Position numbers and translations under genes: made by a program. A DNA stretch of 64,000 nt from CAYUQT01 sp964596165 (GTDB lineage: Bacteria; Planctomycetota; Phycisphaerae; UBA1845; JAFGLZ01): NCBI GenBank assembly GCA_964596165.1, contig CAZQTW010000025.1:12907-76906 (forward strand), in the 5' to 3' direction. The first letter of the stretch is position 1, and each line of letters opens with the position of its first letter. Positions 27,801 to 36,263 of the stretch are shown one piece after another. The notes under the pieces were generated by a model. That model was not told the DNA's origin, did not search any database, and was given only the letters and a program-made list of their open reading frames with translations.

Positions 27801-29369
27801 TTATCGTTTAGGCTTTCGGTCCTTGCCTGCGGATGTGGCCTCCGATGTGAACGGGATCGGTTTGACGTTGTCGGCCAGGAGCTCGGCGACCAGCGGGTCC
27901 TTGTGGTCCCGGCCAAACCGCGCCAGCAGCTCTCGGTGCGAAAGGAGGATCGGGCGATAGTTCGGGTCCGCGGCCAGATCGTTCATCTCCCCGGGGTCGG
28001 CCTGCAGATCCACCAGCGACTCTCGCCGGGTGCCGCGACTGTAGAGGCAGTACTTGTATCGCTCCGTTCGGACCATCCGGCCCTCCATGGTCGGCCTCAG
28101 GCCGTCCACTTCGCCGGTCTGCGACATGTCATTCCCTGCCACCACGTGATCGCGCCACGCACCGACGGGTTGCCCGAGGGCGAGAGGCCACAGGCTCAGG
28201 CCGGGCAGTCTGCGGGGCACGTCCAAGCCGGCAGCGGTGAGCAGTGTCGGCAGGACATCGATGCCGGTGTTCGCGAGTCTGTCACTGGTTCCCACGGCCG
28301 TCTTACCCTTCCAGGCGATGACCAGCGGCACGCGTACCGACTCCTCGTAGAAGACGGTTTTCTGATTGAATCCGTGGGCCCCCGCACATTCCCCGTGGTC
28401 GCTGGTGAAGAGGATCACCGTGTTGTCCTCCAGGCCCGCTTTCCGCAACGCGTCGAGGACCTTGCCCATCTCCGCATCGACCTTTTCGATCATCCGGTAG
28501 TATCCCCAGCGCTGCTTGCGCCAGTCCTCGGCGGTGAAACGTCCCACCGGAAACTTGTCGCTCGCATGGTATCCTCGGCGTATGAGGGTCATGCCGTCGG
28601 GCTCGTTCTTCGGCGGGGCCAGATTGGCGGGCGCCGGAGGAAGCTGGTCCGACGGCGGCGGGGTGCCGATCTCGCCGCACGACAGCCTCTGCTTGAGCCC
28701 TGCCCCTCGCCGGGCCCATTCGCAGATGTTGTGCGGATTGAGGAAACTGACCACCAGCAGAAACGGCTTGTCGTGGCCCCGGCCAAGAAACCGGACGGCC
28801 GCTTCCGCTGTCTTGGCGTCGTGGTCGTCCTTGGCCCGAGTGCCCAGGATCTCAAAGCCATGGACACCGGCGTCTCTCTCGTGGAAACACAGGTGCCACT
28901 TGCCGCAATAGGCGGTCTCGAAGCCGGCTTTTCGGAAATAGATTCCCATCGGGACGCATTCCCTCGGGTCCACGCCACCGGGCGGGCACTCGTTTCGCGT
29001 CACGGCCGTCTCGTGCGGATACCGGCCCGTGAACAGCGAGTGGCGCAGGGGCATGCAGAGGGGATTCGTACTGTACGCGCGCGTGAAGACCATGCCTTTG
29101 GACGCCAGGCTGTCCATGACCGGCGTACGGAGGTATTGCGTACCCATCCGGCAGCTCATCGCATCCCCGAACTGCTGGTCGGTCATGATGAGGATGATGT
29201 TGGGTTTGTTCGCCGGTGGCGCCGCGACGGTGTTGAGGCATGCGGTCAGCGTGATCGCGATGCTCGCGAAGACAGGCCTGTATCGGCGATCCGAAAGCAC
29301 TGGCGTCGTGTCGCCGTTGGAATCCCGACAGTCGCGGGCCGCCGGTGCAGAATCACATGAGCGTTTCAT
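27801..29369 (-). CDS. Secreted sulfatase (formylglycine class)
   Basis: 522 residues. After a 50-residue leader with a hydrophobic stretch (FASIAITLTACLNTVAA), the sulfatase domain starts KPNIILIMTDQQFGDAMSC. The active-site motif is C105-M-P-L-R within NPLCMPLRHSLFTG, so the cysteine should become formylglycine. YCGKWHLCFHE and ILFTSDHGECAGAHG supply other metal and substrate residues. It differs clearly from the sulfatase at 18230 and probably acts on a different sulfated sugar. It is convergent with the beta-helix gene, with an 88-base gap between the two stops. Confidence 0.92.
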   Translation of the reverse strand: MKRSCDSAPAARDCRDSNGDTTPVLSDRRYRPVFASIAITLTACLNTVAAPPANKPNIILIMTDQQFGDAMSCRMGTQYLRTPVMDSLASKGMVFTRAYSTNPLCMPLRHSLFTGRYPHETAVTRNECPPGGVDPRECVPMGIYFRKAGFETAYCGKWHLCFHERDAGVHGFEILGTRAKDDHDAKTAEAAVRFLGRGHDKPFLLVVSFLNPHNICEWARRGAGLKQRLSCGEIGTPPPSDQLPPAPANLAPPKNEPDGMTLIRRGYHASDKFPVGRFTAEDWRKQRWGYYRMIEKVDAEMGKVLDALRKAGLEDNTVILFTSDHGECAGAHGFNQKTVFYEESVRVPLVIAWKGKTAVGTSDRLANTGIDVLPTLLTAAGLDVPRRLPGLSLWPLALGQPVGAWRDHVVAGNDMSQTGEVDGLRPTMEGRMVRTERYKYCLYSRGTRRESLVDLQADPGEMNDLAADPNYRPILLSHRELLARFGRDHKDPLVAELLADNVKPIPFTSEATSAGKDRKPKR

Positions 29370-30099
29370 TTCTTCAGCTCCTCATCCTCTCGACCAGGTC
29401 TGATCGTGATCGACCGTGCCCCAGCGGCGTCACTGGAAGCCCTGAACTCCCAACGATTGCACCGCCCTCAGCCTTTCGCAGACCTCGCGTTGAGCATGCA
29501 TTCTCACCTCGGCTCAGTATACGGGGACCGTCGACGAGAAGAAGCAGGGATAAGAGGATATCCTCGATACTGTTCGGTGCTCTGTTTGCATGTCCTGGAG
29601 GGACATTTGAAAGTAGCCCAGGACGTGAGTCCTGGGAAGATAGGTAACATCAAGCATTGAGTCCCGTAGGGACGATTGAACCATGCGTTCAGGCAGACGT
29701 GCGGTGCTCAGCCGTCCCTACGGGACTGGTCGGAACACAGGACACCGATGATCCCAGGACTCGCGTCCGGGGCTACCCTCGGTGGTCCCTTCGGGACCTA
29801 TTCTCCGTGCCTTCTCGCACGCAATCGGAGTCCCGAACAGAATTGGGATATCCCAGTCATCCTACCGATCCCATGATCAAACGCCCCGGCGATCTCTGCC
29901 ATGCGAACGCACTGTCCGCTGGGGCAAGAATCTCGAACCGGCACAATCTAATGCCGCGTCGTCGTACCTTGACACAAGCGCAGGATGATCGGATAGTCCG
30001 GCGGTTGCAGCCGTGGACTGGAGGGGAGCGGTCGGGGTGAAACGAGGCGTTTCCAGCCAAGCTCACCATCTCGAGGGGCCATCGTTTCGAGAGTGACAC
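29370..30099. repeat. 730-base spacer with an array of small hairpins
   Basis: No gene is seen. Several GC-stem palindromes lie close together: TGTCC...GGACA (29591-29605), CCCAGGAC-GTGA-GTCCTGGG (29617-29636), GTCCCGTAGGGAC (29661-29673), its reverse complement GTCCCTACGGGAC (29714-29726), an imperfect CCCAGGAC-TCGC-GTCCGGGG (29753-29772), and GGTCCCTTCGGGACC (29784-29798). This looks like a REP/BIME-type cluster. Confidence 0.65.
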
Positions 30100-30999
30100 A
30101 TGGAGACATACGCTGCCGTCCTGGTGGTGATGATGGTGACGTTTCCCGTCGGGTACGGGATCATTCGTTGGGTCCTCCGGCGGCGGGCAGTTCCCGATCA
30201 TACTCGGCGGGCGCGGGCGGCCCGAAGAGCCCGGAGAATCAACGGACCGCAGCCGATTCTTGCGACCGCTGTGGTGATGCTTGGGCTTACAGTAATAGGC
30301 TCTTTCCTGGGACAGGCCTTCAAGAATGTGCCGCCCCTTCCCTGGTGGTGGCAGCTCTACATGCCGGCGCTGGCGGGCACCTACATCCTCGGTGAGAAGT
30401 ACCGGTTCAACAGATCCGTCCGACGCAGTCGCTTCTTCACCCGGCTTGAGTATGAAAACGGTCGGATCTGTCCCGACTGCCATCGATCTCTGCAGATGAA
30501 CGACAACCTGGGGCAGTGCCATCTATGCCGATACGCTTGTTCCGTCGAGTCCTTGAAACAGGACTGGGCGGACGTGGAGAAGCTCCTACACATCGGCGGG
30601 CCCGCTCAACTCAGGCGCGACAGGGCGATCATCCGGCGCCGAATGATTCAGCCGTTTCACGGCTATTACTTGAATGCCTTCATGCTGGCCTCCTCGTTGA
30701 TAGGCCTGACCATCGCCGTAAACGCGGCCTTGGGTTTTCGGTTTCCCTTGCGCGTCTTGCCGATCGTAGCGCTCTTGCTCGTCGTATTCGGTGGCGTGTG
30801 GCTTATGTTGCTCCTGCGGCGAGAACGGTTCCTCTACTGGCTCGAAAACCAAAACTACCTGATCTGTCCCGACTGCCACTATTCGCTCGCCGGACATAAG
30901 GATGGTGGGCATTGCCCCGAGTGTGGGTACCGGTTCACGCCCGAATCGCTCATCGCCGACTGGGCGGATGTCAGAAACCCGCTCCTGATGCATGTCTGA
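30100..30999 (+). CDS. Membrane protein with two zinc-ribbon modules
   Basis: 299 residues. Two near-equal halves: each has hydrophobic helices followed by a cysteine pair (CPDCHRSLQMNDNLGQCHLC and CPDCHYSLAGHKDGGHCPEC) and then a shared ending, SLKQDWADVEKL or SLIADWADVRN. The internal duplication is clear. The ribbons fit zinc binding on the cytoplasmic face. The family is of planctomycete type, function unknown. The start ATG at 30100 has only a weak ribosome site. It stands between the hairpin array and the VapBC operon. Confidence 0.75.
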   Translation: METYAAVLVVMMVTFPVGYGIIRWVLRRRAVPDHTRRARAARRARRINGPQPILATAVVMLGLTVIGSFLGQAFKNVPPLPWWWQLYMPALAGTYILGEKYRFNRSVRRSRFFTRLEYENGRICPDCHRSLQMNDNLGQCHLCRYACSVESLKQDWADVEKLLHIGGPAQLRRDRAIIRRRMIQPFHGYYLNAFMLASSLIGLTIAVNAALGFRFPLRVLPIVALLLVVFGGVWLMLLLRRERFLYWLENQNYLICPDCHYSLAGHKDGGHCPECGYRFTPESLIADWADVRNPLLMHV

Positions 31000-31155
31000 G
31001 CAGCCGGGGATGCACCATGGCCTCTCAGCAGAACGGGCTGCCGGACGTCGAGGCCCGGCGCGCGCGGACCCGGCCACGCGACGCCCTCATCCTGCCAATG
31101 GACGACAATTCGGGTTTTGTCTTGCAACTCGCGTGGCTGCTCGCCTAAGATAATA

Positions 31156-31166
31156 TCGTAATACGA
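31156..31166. promoter_or_regulatory. Palindrome upstream of vapB, possible operator
   Basis: TCGTA-A-TACGA is an 11-base perfect palindrome that touches a TAATAT -10-like element (31151-31156), 24 bases before the vapB start. VapB antitoxins commonly bind such sites to repress their own operon. AGGAGAA precedes the ATG. Confidence 0.4.
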
Positions 31167-31190
31167 ATAGATGATCGATAGGAGAACCGT

Positions 31191-31397
31191 ATGGATACGA
31201 CGACCGTGTCAACCAAGTTCCAGGTGGTCATCCCACTCCGGGTACGCCGGGCCCTCGGGATTCGACCCGGCCAGAAGGTCCAGGTCATTCCCTACGAAGG
31301 AAGAATCGAGGTCATCCCTCTCGAACCGATCAAGAAGACTCGCGGGTTCCTCAAGGGAATCGACACCCGTGTTGAACGCGAGGGGGATCGGATATGA
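31191..31397 (+). CDS. vapB: AbrB/MazE-type antitoxin (VapB)
   Basis: 68 residues with a complete swapped-hairpin DNA-binding domain, TTVSTKFQVVIPLRVRRALG then IRPGQKVQVIPYEGRIEVIP. The C-terminal tail (KKTRGFLKGIDTRVEREGDRI) would wrap the toxin. The ribosome site AGGAGAA is well placed. Its stop overlaps the VapC start in ATGA (31394-31397), so the pair is translationally coupled. A palindrome just upstream may be its operator. Confidence 0.88.
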   Translation: MDTTTVSTKFQVVIPLRVRRALGIRPGQKVQVIPYEGRIEVIPLEPIKKTRGFLKGIDTRVEREGDRI

Positions 31398-31792
31398 ACG
31401 TCGTGGACTCGTCCGGCTGGCTCGAGTTCTTCGCCGATGGGCCCAACGCCTCCTTCTTCGCGCCGCCCATTCATAAGCCCGGCGAACTCCTGGTCCCTAC
31501 GGTGAGCCTCTACGAAGTCTTCAAGCGGGTCCTGCAGCAAAGAGGGGCCACGGACGCCCTGCGAGCCATCGCGGCCATGCAACAGGGTACGGTTGTTCCG
31601 CTGGACGAAAGCCTTGCCCTCAGTGCCGCCCGCTTGTCCCTCGACGCAAAGCTTCCTATGGCCGACAGCATTATGCTCGCGACGGCAAGGGCATATGACG
31701 CAACCCTCTGGACTCAAGACAACGACTTCGAGGGCATCGAAGGGGTCCGTCACATCGAGGCGCCCTCGTCGTGCCAGTATGGAGGCCAATAA
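31394..31792 (+). CDS. vapC: PIN-domain RNase toxin (VapC)
   Basis: 132 residues. The four acidic PIN positions are visible: VVDSSGWLEFF at the start, TVSLYEVFK, MADSIMLATARAYDATLWTQDNDF with the paired aspartates, and the last strand LWTQDNDFEGIEGV. It should be a magnesium-dependent RNase held in check by VapB. Its stop TAA overlaps the start of a third gene by one base (TAATG), an unusual extension for a VapBC operon. Confidence 0.88.
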   Translation: MNVVDSSGWLEFFADGPNASFFAPPIHKPGELLVPTVSLYEVFKRVLQQRGATDALRAIAAMQQGTVVPLDESLALSAARLSLDAKLPMADSIMLATARAYDATLWTQDNDFEGIEGVRHIEAPSSCQYGGQ

Positions 31793-32412
31793 TGGAACTA
31801 TCGGGCGTGAACCTCCTGAGGAGCCTGAGGGAAGCTCGATGGCGTGTTGCGGCCAACACCTACGGAAACAACCACGCCACGTTGATAGGATTGCTCGTGG
31901 ATTGGTGGATCTCCTTGGCGCCTGAGAGACATCGAGCCATGGAAGGCGGCCCTTCGTACGGGTATTTCAAGAAGGGCGTGGGTGGCGGTATGTGTGACGC
32001 GATCTTCTGCGAGAACTTTGACGCAATCGGTGTTCTGGAGGTCGAGGGGACACGCCGTGGGCACACTATCGAGAAGATTGGCCGCTTCTTCGATTCGCGA
32101 CTTGCTGACCTCAAGGCACTGAAGTTTGCTGTGGCCGTGTTCTATCCGGTCAGTCCTACAGGACGCGGCCGAGAAAGAACCATGCCGCCACCGCAAGACG
32201 CCGCAGCCGTCGCGATGATCACAGAGGTTTCTCGCGAATACTCCGGCAAGCCCATCGTTGTAGTTACGCTCGGCAAAGCCTATGAGCGCCAGGTTGAAGG
32301 AATCCGTAACCGGAATGACTACTACAAGAGCACGCTGATTTCAGTGGAGGGATTGGTATATGAGGGAGGCAACGAAGTAGCCCGTAGCACTCTATGGCGC
32401 CGTCGCCCCTAA
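31792..32412 (+). CDS. Unknown third gene of the VapBC operon, possible nuclease-like protein
   Basis: 206 residues from ATG 31792 (TAATG junction with vapC). I recognise no family. The N-terminus is helical (LLRSLREARWRVAANTYGNNHATLIGLLVDWWISL). A central stretch CDAIFCENFDAIGVLEVEGT has an aspartate (D69) on one strand and E83-V-E85 on the next, which loosely resembles the D...ExK core of PD-(D/E)xK nucleases, but the lysine is glycine. A later strand (ALKFAVAVFYPV) and a basic helix follow. The coupled start makes co-expression with VapBC likely. It could be a passenger, a restriction-like partner or an unrelated protein. Confidence 0.6.
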   Translation: MELSGVNLLRSLREARWRVAANTYGNNHATLIGLLVDWWISLAPERHRAMEGGPSYGYFKKGVGGGMCDAIFCENFDAIGVLEVEGTRRGHTIEKIGRFFDSRLADLKALKFAVAVFYPVSPTGRGRERTMPPPQDAAAVAMITEVSREYSGKPIVVVTLGKAYERQVEGIRNRNDYYKSTLISVEGLVYEGGNEVARSTLWRRRP

Positions 32413-32488
32413 CAATGGTTCGGCCGCAACAGGTGTCGGGAAGGACTTCTTGAGGATTTCTTTCTGGCGCCTTCTCGGCCTGGCAGGT

Positions 32489-32689
32489 TCACATGCGAGC
32501 AGAGTGGCTGGCCTCGTAACGGGCGATCTCCTCCTTGAGTTGGTTTATCAAACGCTTCAGCGACTCCATCTCCAACTCGCGGAGGTGCTCGTCTCCTTCC
32601 GTATCGCCTCGCGCTTCTTCGTAGCCTTCCTCTAGGAGTCGAAGCTTCCGTCTCGTATTGGCCAGATCGCGATCATCCCGAAGACTCAT
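32489..32689 (-). CDS. Small coiled-coil protein paired with a DUF6932 protein
   Basis: 66 residues, almost entirely charged helix (TRRKLRLLEEGYEEARG...LKRLINQLKEEIARYE), consistent with one coiled coil. Its ATG overlaps the stop of the upstream DUF6932-like gene (ATGA, 32686-32689), so the two are coupled. A small helical protein after a nucleotidyltransferase-like gene suggests a toxin-antitoxin-type pair, but this is inference. Confidence 0.65.
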   Translation of the reverse strand: MSLRDDRDLANTRRKLRLLEEGYEEARGDTEGDEHLRELEMESLKRLINQLKEEIARYEASHSARM

Positions 32690-33087
32690 GGAATGACCTC
32701 CACCATGCCCTTGGGCGTGTCGAAGCGGTCCGTTGCAAAGAACACGTTGACCAGCCTGTCGAAACGCCTCTGCCGGACCAGCGCGATGTCGAGGAAAGGC
32801 AACCCACCGCGAAGTTCCGCCTCCGCGGCAGGGTCCTCGGGAAATCCGGGCCCTATCAACAACACGCAGTCCACGTCATTAGGTTCCATTATATCCGTCA
32901 CGAAGCTGCCGTTCAAAACGATCCGCTGGACGCCGGCGCGCACGGCCAAGTCCACCATCCACCGCACAGACTCCATCTGCACGCGTCGTAACTCGGGTTC
33001 GCGTCCGAACCGCGCTGCGATTTCATCCAGCGTGGCCGGGTGAACACCGGGCGGTAGGAAACCGGAATCGTCAAAGAACGGGATCAT
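32686..33087 (-). CDS. DUF6932-like nucleotidyltransferase-fold protein
   Basis: 133 residues. The opening MIPFFDDSGFLPPGVHPATL is the family's signature, and VLNGSFVTDIMEPNDVDCVLL contains a GS...DxD pattern of minimal nucleotidyltransferases (GSF then NDVDC). The remainder (FLDIALVRQRRFDRLVNVFF) closes the fold. Such genes are often paired with a small helical partner, as here, and have been suspected as antitoxins or defence components. The reaction is unknown. Confidence 0.75.
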   Translation of the reverse strand: MIPFFDDSGFLPPGVHPATLDEIAARFGREPELRRVQMESVRWMVDLAVRAGVQRIVLNGSFVTDIMEPNDVDCVLLIGPGFPEDPAAEAELRGGLPFLDIALVRQRRFDRLVNVFFATDRFDTPKGMVEVIP

Positions 33088-33450
33088 TCAACACGCTTGC
33101 CAGCCTTGCCGCCCAGGATGTTGTCTGACACTGAAAGCCCCTTGTCGGAAGAAACGAACCGTTCTGTTTTCGGGACGCCGGAGAGGACTGTAGCGAGGCA
33201 AAACCGGTCGTTCAAGCGCCGAGCCCCGAGGCCAAGTCCCGGAGGGCCTGACGGCGGTCAGTTGTGCGTCGCAGGGAGCGCACTTAATGCGGGCTGACGT
33301 TCGCCTTGATCCCCTGTAAAGATGTCCGCTCTTTTTGCCCGCGAACGCATTCCCCGACCTGTCCGCCTGGGCATTCGAACCCCAAGCGTGACAACTCCGC
33401 TCCACGGAGCTATCCTCACGCCACACTTGCTCTGCGTGAAAGGATAGAAC
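33088..33450. other. Spacer upstream of the beta-helix/SMP-30 gene
   Basis: No gene here. The last 62 bases carry the promoter-like leader described separately. A tRNA T-arm-like word (GGGGTTCGAATGCCC on the minus strand, near 33371-33385) has an imperfect stem and no surrounding cloverleaf. Confidence 0.45.
33389..33416 (+). promoter_or_regulatory. Promoter-like leader upstream of the beta-helix/SMP-30 gene
   Basis: TGACAA (33389-33394) and TATCCT (33411-33416) are spaced by 16 bases. The element and the TCACGCCACA that follows match the leader of the GH106 gene (22305-22332). GAAAGGAT is the ribosome site. Confidence 0.5.
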
Positions 33451-36258
33451 ATGATCGCACCAACCGTCGCCCTCACAATCAGCTCATGGCTCCTGGCGGC
33501 CGGGCAGCCGGCCGATTTCCATGTTGCCCCCAACGGCAACGATACGAACCCCGGCACCGAGGCCGCGCCGTTTGCCTCGATCGCCGCCGCCCGCGATGCC
33601 GTGCGAAAGCGGGTCGGCGCCGGGTTGAAGAAGGACGTCAAGGTCCTTATCGCGGAAGGCGTTTACGAGCTTCCGGAGACGCTGACATTCACACCCGACG
33701 ACTCCGGCACGGCGGATCACTCGATCACCTACGAGGCCCAGCCGGGTAAGAAGGTCGTTATCAGCGGCGGGCGGAAGATCAAGGGTTGGAGCCGCGCCGA
33801 GGGGGGCAAGTGGACGGTCGAACTGTCCGACGTGAAGGCGGGCACTTGGCGGTTCCGACAGCTCTTTGCCGACGGTATTCGCCTGCCGCGCGGCCGCTTC
33901 CCCAACGGCGACGGCCTGCTCCGCGTCAAGCACGTCTCGAAGGACGTCAAGCAGATTACGCTCACCGAGCCGCTGCCCTTCGGCAACCTGGCGGGTAAGG
34001 ACGCCGAACTGGTGATGTACCAGAACTGGTCCATCTCGCGCGACCCGGTGGTTTCGTCGGAAGGGGCGGTTGTCAACGTCCTGTGTCCCATGGGCTGGAT
34101 CGGCCATGGAGATTACACGACCGCCAGCCCCGGCAAGCTGTGCTACATAGAGAACGCCCCTGAGCTCGTCGATCAGCCGGGCGAGTGGTACCTCGACGCC
34201 AAGACGGGCGTGCTCACATACATGGCCAGAGAGGGGGAGAACCCCAACGATCGCGTCTTCGTCGCGCCGAAGCTGGCCAAGCTCGTCGACATCGCGGGTC
34301 GGCCGGACGGGCCCGTCCGAAACGTGCACTTCAAGGGGCTGACGTTCGCCTACGCCGAGTGGGCCCTGCCGGCGTTCGGCTACATGGGCATCCAGGCCGG
34401 CCACCACGGCACGTCGATAGACAAGCCGACATACGTCCTGCCGCTGGCCATTCAGTTCGACTACGCCGCCGACTGCGGGCTGCATCGCTGCCGGATCGTG
34501 CACACCGGCGCGTCGGGCGTCGGATTCGGACCGGGCACGCAACGCAATAAGGTGATCGGCTGTGAGCTGTACGACATCGGCGGCAACGGCATCATGGTCG
34601 GCTGGCGGGGCCAACGGGAGAACAGCATCATCCAGGGTGCGGGCAACGAATCGTTGTCCGCTGACTGGCGGCACCCCAAGGATGCACCCGCCGGCAACGA
34701 GGTCTCGAACTGCGTCGTTCATCATTGCGGCGCGGTCAATCACGGGTGTGTCGGCATCTTCGATGCCTTCTGCGCGGGAACGCAGATCACGCACAATCTC
34801 GTGTGGGATATGCCCTACACCGGAATCTCGGTGGGCTTCCGGTGGAATTCGACGCCCACGACGCAGCGCGACACGCTGGTCGCTTTCAATCACATTCACG
34901 ATTGCATGAAGAAGCTCGCCGACGGCGGCGGGATCTATACGTTGGGCCTGCAACCCGGAACGGTGCTCCGCGGCAACCTCATTCACGACATTCACCGAAG
35001 CGGGTACGCCCACGGCGGCGCGCCGAACAACGGCATCTTCTTCGACGAAGGCACCAAAGGCCTCCTCGTCGAGGGCCAGATCATCTACAACACCTCCGGC
35101 GAGCCGATTCGATTCAACCAGACGAACAAGGACAATCTGACGTGGAAAGACAACCACTTCGGCGTCGCCCCGGGCGACCCGACGTTCCCCGTCGACGCGG
35201 CCAAGAAGGCGGGGCCGCTGCCGGAGTACCGGGACATGATCCCCAAGGTGTCGCTCGACAGCCGCTACACGCCTCGGCTTCTGGCCTCGTTGCCCGTCGA
35301 GCTCAACACGCCGGACGGCATGCGCCTGAACCCGAAGACCGGCGAGGTCATCGTGTCCTGCCCCAACTTCAACGATCCCAACTATCCCGGCAAGCTCATC
35401 AAGATCAAGAAGGACAATACATGGGAGGTCTTCTACGACAAACTGCCGGTCCACCCCGGCACGGGTAAGGCCTGCCCGATGGGGTTGGATTTCGGCCCCG
35501 ATGGGCACCTCTATTATGCCGACAACCAGTACTTCTACGACAAGAACCACGCATCCCGTCTGATCCGCGTTCGGATCAACGACGGTAAGCCGGTGGGCGC
35601 CGACGTGGTCGTCGAGGGCTTCAAGCTCTCGAATGCCGTGATGTGGAAAGGCAACGCCCTCTTTGTCAGCGACACGTTCTTCGACCTTCGCGACAAACCG
35701 GGCGCCAGCGGCGTCTACCGATTCACACGGGAGGAACTGAACCGCGGCACGGTCAAGCTCAAGCCGAAAGGCCAAAGCGATCCGCACCTAATTGCCGAGT
35801 TTCAGACCAAGCCGCTCGAGCACCGGCGCGGAGAGCTCGCCGGTGCGGACGGCATCACGTTCGATAGCCAGGGCAACCTCTACACGGGCAACTTCGGTGA
35901 CGGTCAGTTGTTCCGCATCCGGTTTAACGAAGACGGATCGGTGAAAGCCAAGGAACTCGTCATCGGTCCGCCGAAGCTGACGTGTGTCGACGGCCTGACC
36001 TGCGACCCGAAGACCGACACGATCTACGTGGCCGATTCCGAGCGAAACGCCATCCACGTGATCTCACCGGACGGGACGATGACGACGCTCTGGGAGAACG
36101 CCGACACCGATGGGACAGACGGGCTGCTCGACCAGCCCTGTGAGACGGTCGTCCGTGGCAAGGACCTGATTATCGCGAACTTTGACATGCCCTTCCCGGG
36201 CGTGAAGAACGCGAAGTTCGATAAGCCGTACACGATCTCAATCATTCGGTTGCAGTAG
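33451..36258 (+). CDS. Secreted beta-helix protein fused to an SMP-30/gluconolactonase-like propeller
   Basis: 935 residues. A Sec signal (TVALTISSWLLAAG) leads into FHVAPNGNDTNPGTEAAP, the usual entry to secreted right-handed beta-helices. Coils run to about residue 605, with many G/N/H repeats (GNGIMVGW, VVHHCGAVNHG, HNLVWDMPYTGISVGF). From about residue 610 a second domain starts (ELNTPDGMRLNPKTGEVIVSCP) with propeller blades typical of SMP-30/gluconolactonase/LRE proteins (GMDFGPDGHLYYADN-like, ADGITFDSQGNLYTGN, GLTCDPKTDTIYVADSERNAI). The fusion suggests a glycan-cutting module joined to a lactonase or sensor module. The gene is coupled to the FAD oxidoreductase 5 bases later. Confidence 0.85.
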   Translation: MIAPTVALTISSWLLAAGQPADFHVAPNGNDTNPGTEAAPFASIAAARDAVRKRVGAGLKKDVKVLIAEGVYELPETLTFTPDDSGTADHSITYEAQPGKKVVISGGRKIKGWSRAEGGKWTVELSDVKAGTWRFRQLFADGIRLPRGRFPNGDGLLRVKHVSKDVKQITLTEPLPFGNLAGKDAELVMYQNWSISRDPVVSSEGAVVNVLCPMGWIGHGDYTTASPGKLCYIENAPELVDQPGEWYLDAKTGVLTYMAREGENPNDRVFVAPKLAKLVDIAGRPDGPVRNVHFKGLTFAYAEWALPAFGYMGIQAGHHGTSIDKPTYVLPLAIQFDYAADCGLHRCRIVHTGASGVGFGPGTQRNKVIGCELYDIGGNGIMVGWRGQRENSIIQGAGNESLSADWRHPKDAPAGNEVSNCVVHHCGAVNHGCVGIFDAFCAGTQITHNLVWDMPYTGISVGFRWNSTPTTQRDTLVAFNHIHDCMKKLADGGGIYTLGLQPGTVLRGNLIHDIHRSGYAHGGAPNNGIFFDEGTKGLLVEGQIIYNTSGEPIRFNQTNKDNLTWKDNHFGVAPGDPTFPVDAAKKAGPLPEYRDMIPKVSLDSRYTPRLLASLPVELNTPDGMRLNPKTGEVIVSCPNFNDPNYPGKLIKIKKDNTWEVFYDKLPVHPGTGKACPMGLDFGPDGHLYYADNQYFYDKNHASRLIRVRINDGKPVGADVVVEGFKLSNAVMWKGNALFVSDTFFDLRDKPGASGVYRFTREELNRGTVKLKPKGQSDPHLIAEFQTKPLEHRRGELAGADGITFDSQGNLYTGNFGDGQLFRIRFNEDGSVKAKELVIGPPKLTCVDGLTCDPKTDTIYVADSERNAIHVISPDGTMTTLWENADTDGTDGLLDQPCETVVRGKDLIIANFDMPFPGVKNAKFDKPYTISIIRLQ

Positions 36259-36263
36259 ACGCC

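Noticed and set aside
33371..33385. tRNA T-arm-like word on the minus strand
   Set aside because: The stem has a G-G mismatch and no other cloverleaf arms are present around it.
33484..35787. 767-codon minus-strand frame opposite the beta-helix gene
   Set aside because: Arg/Val/Asp-rich composition and perfect overlap with a convincing gene mark it as antisense.
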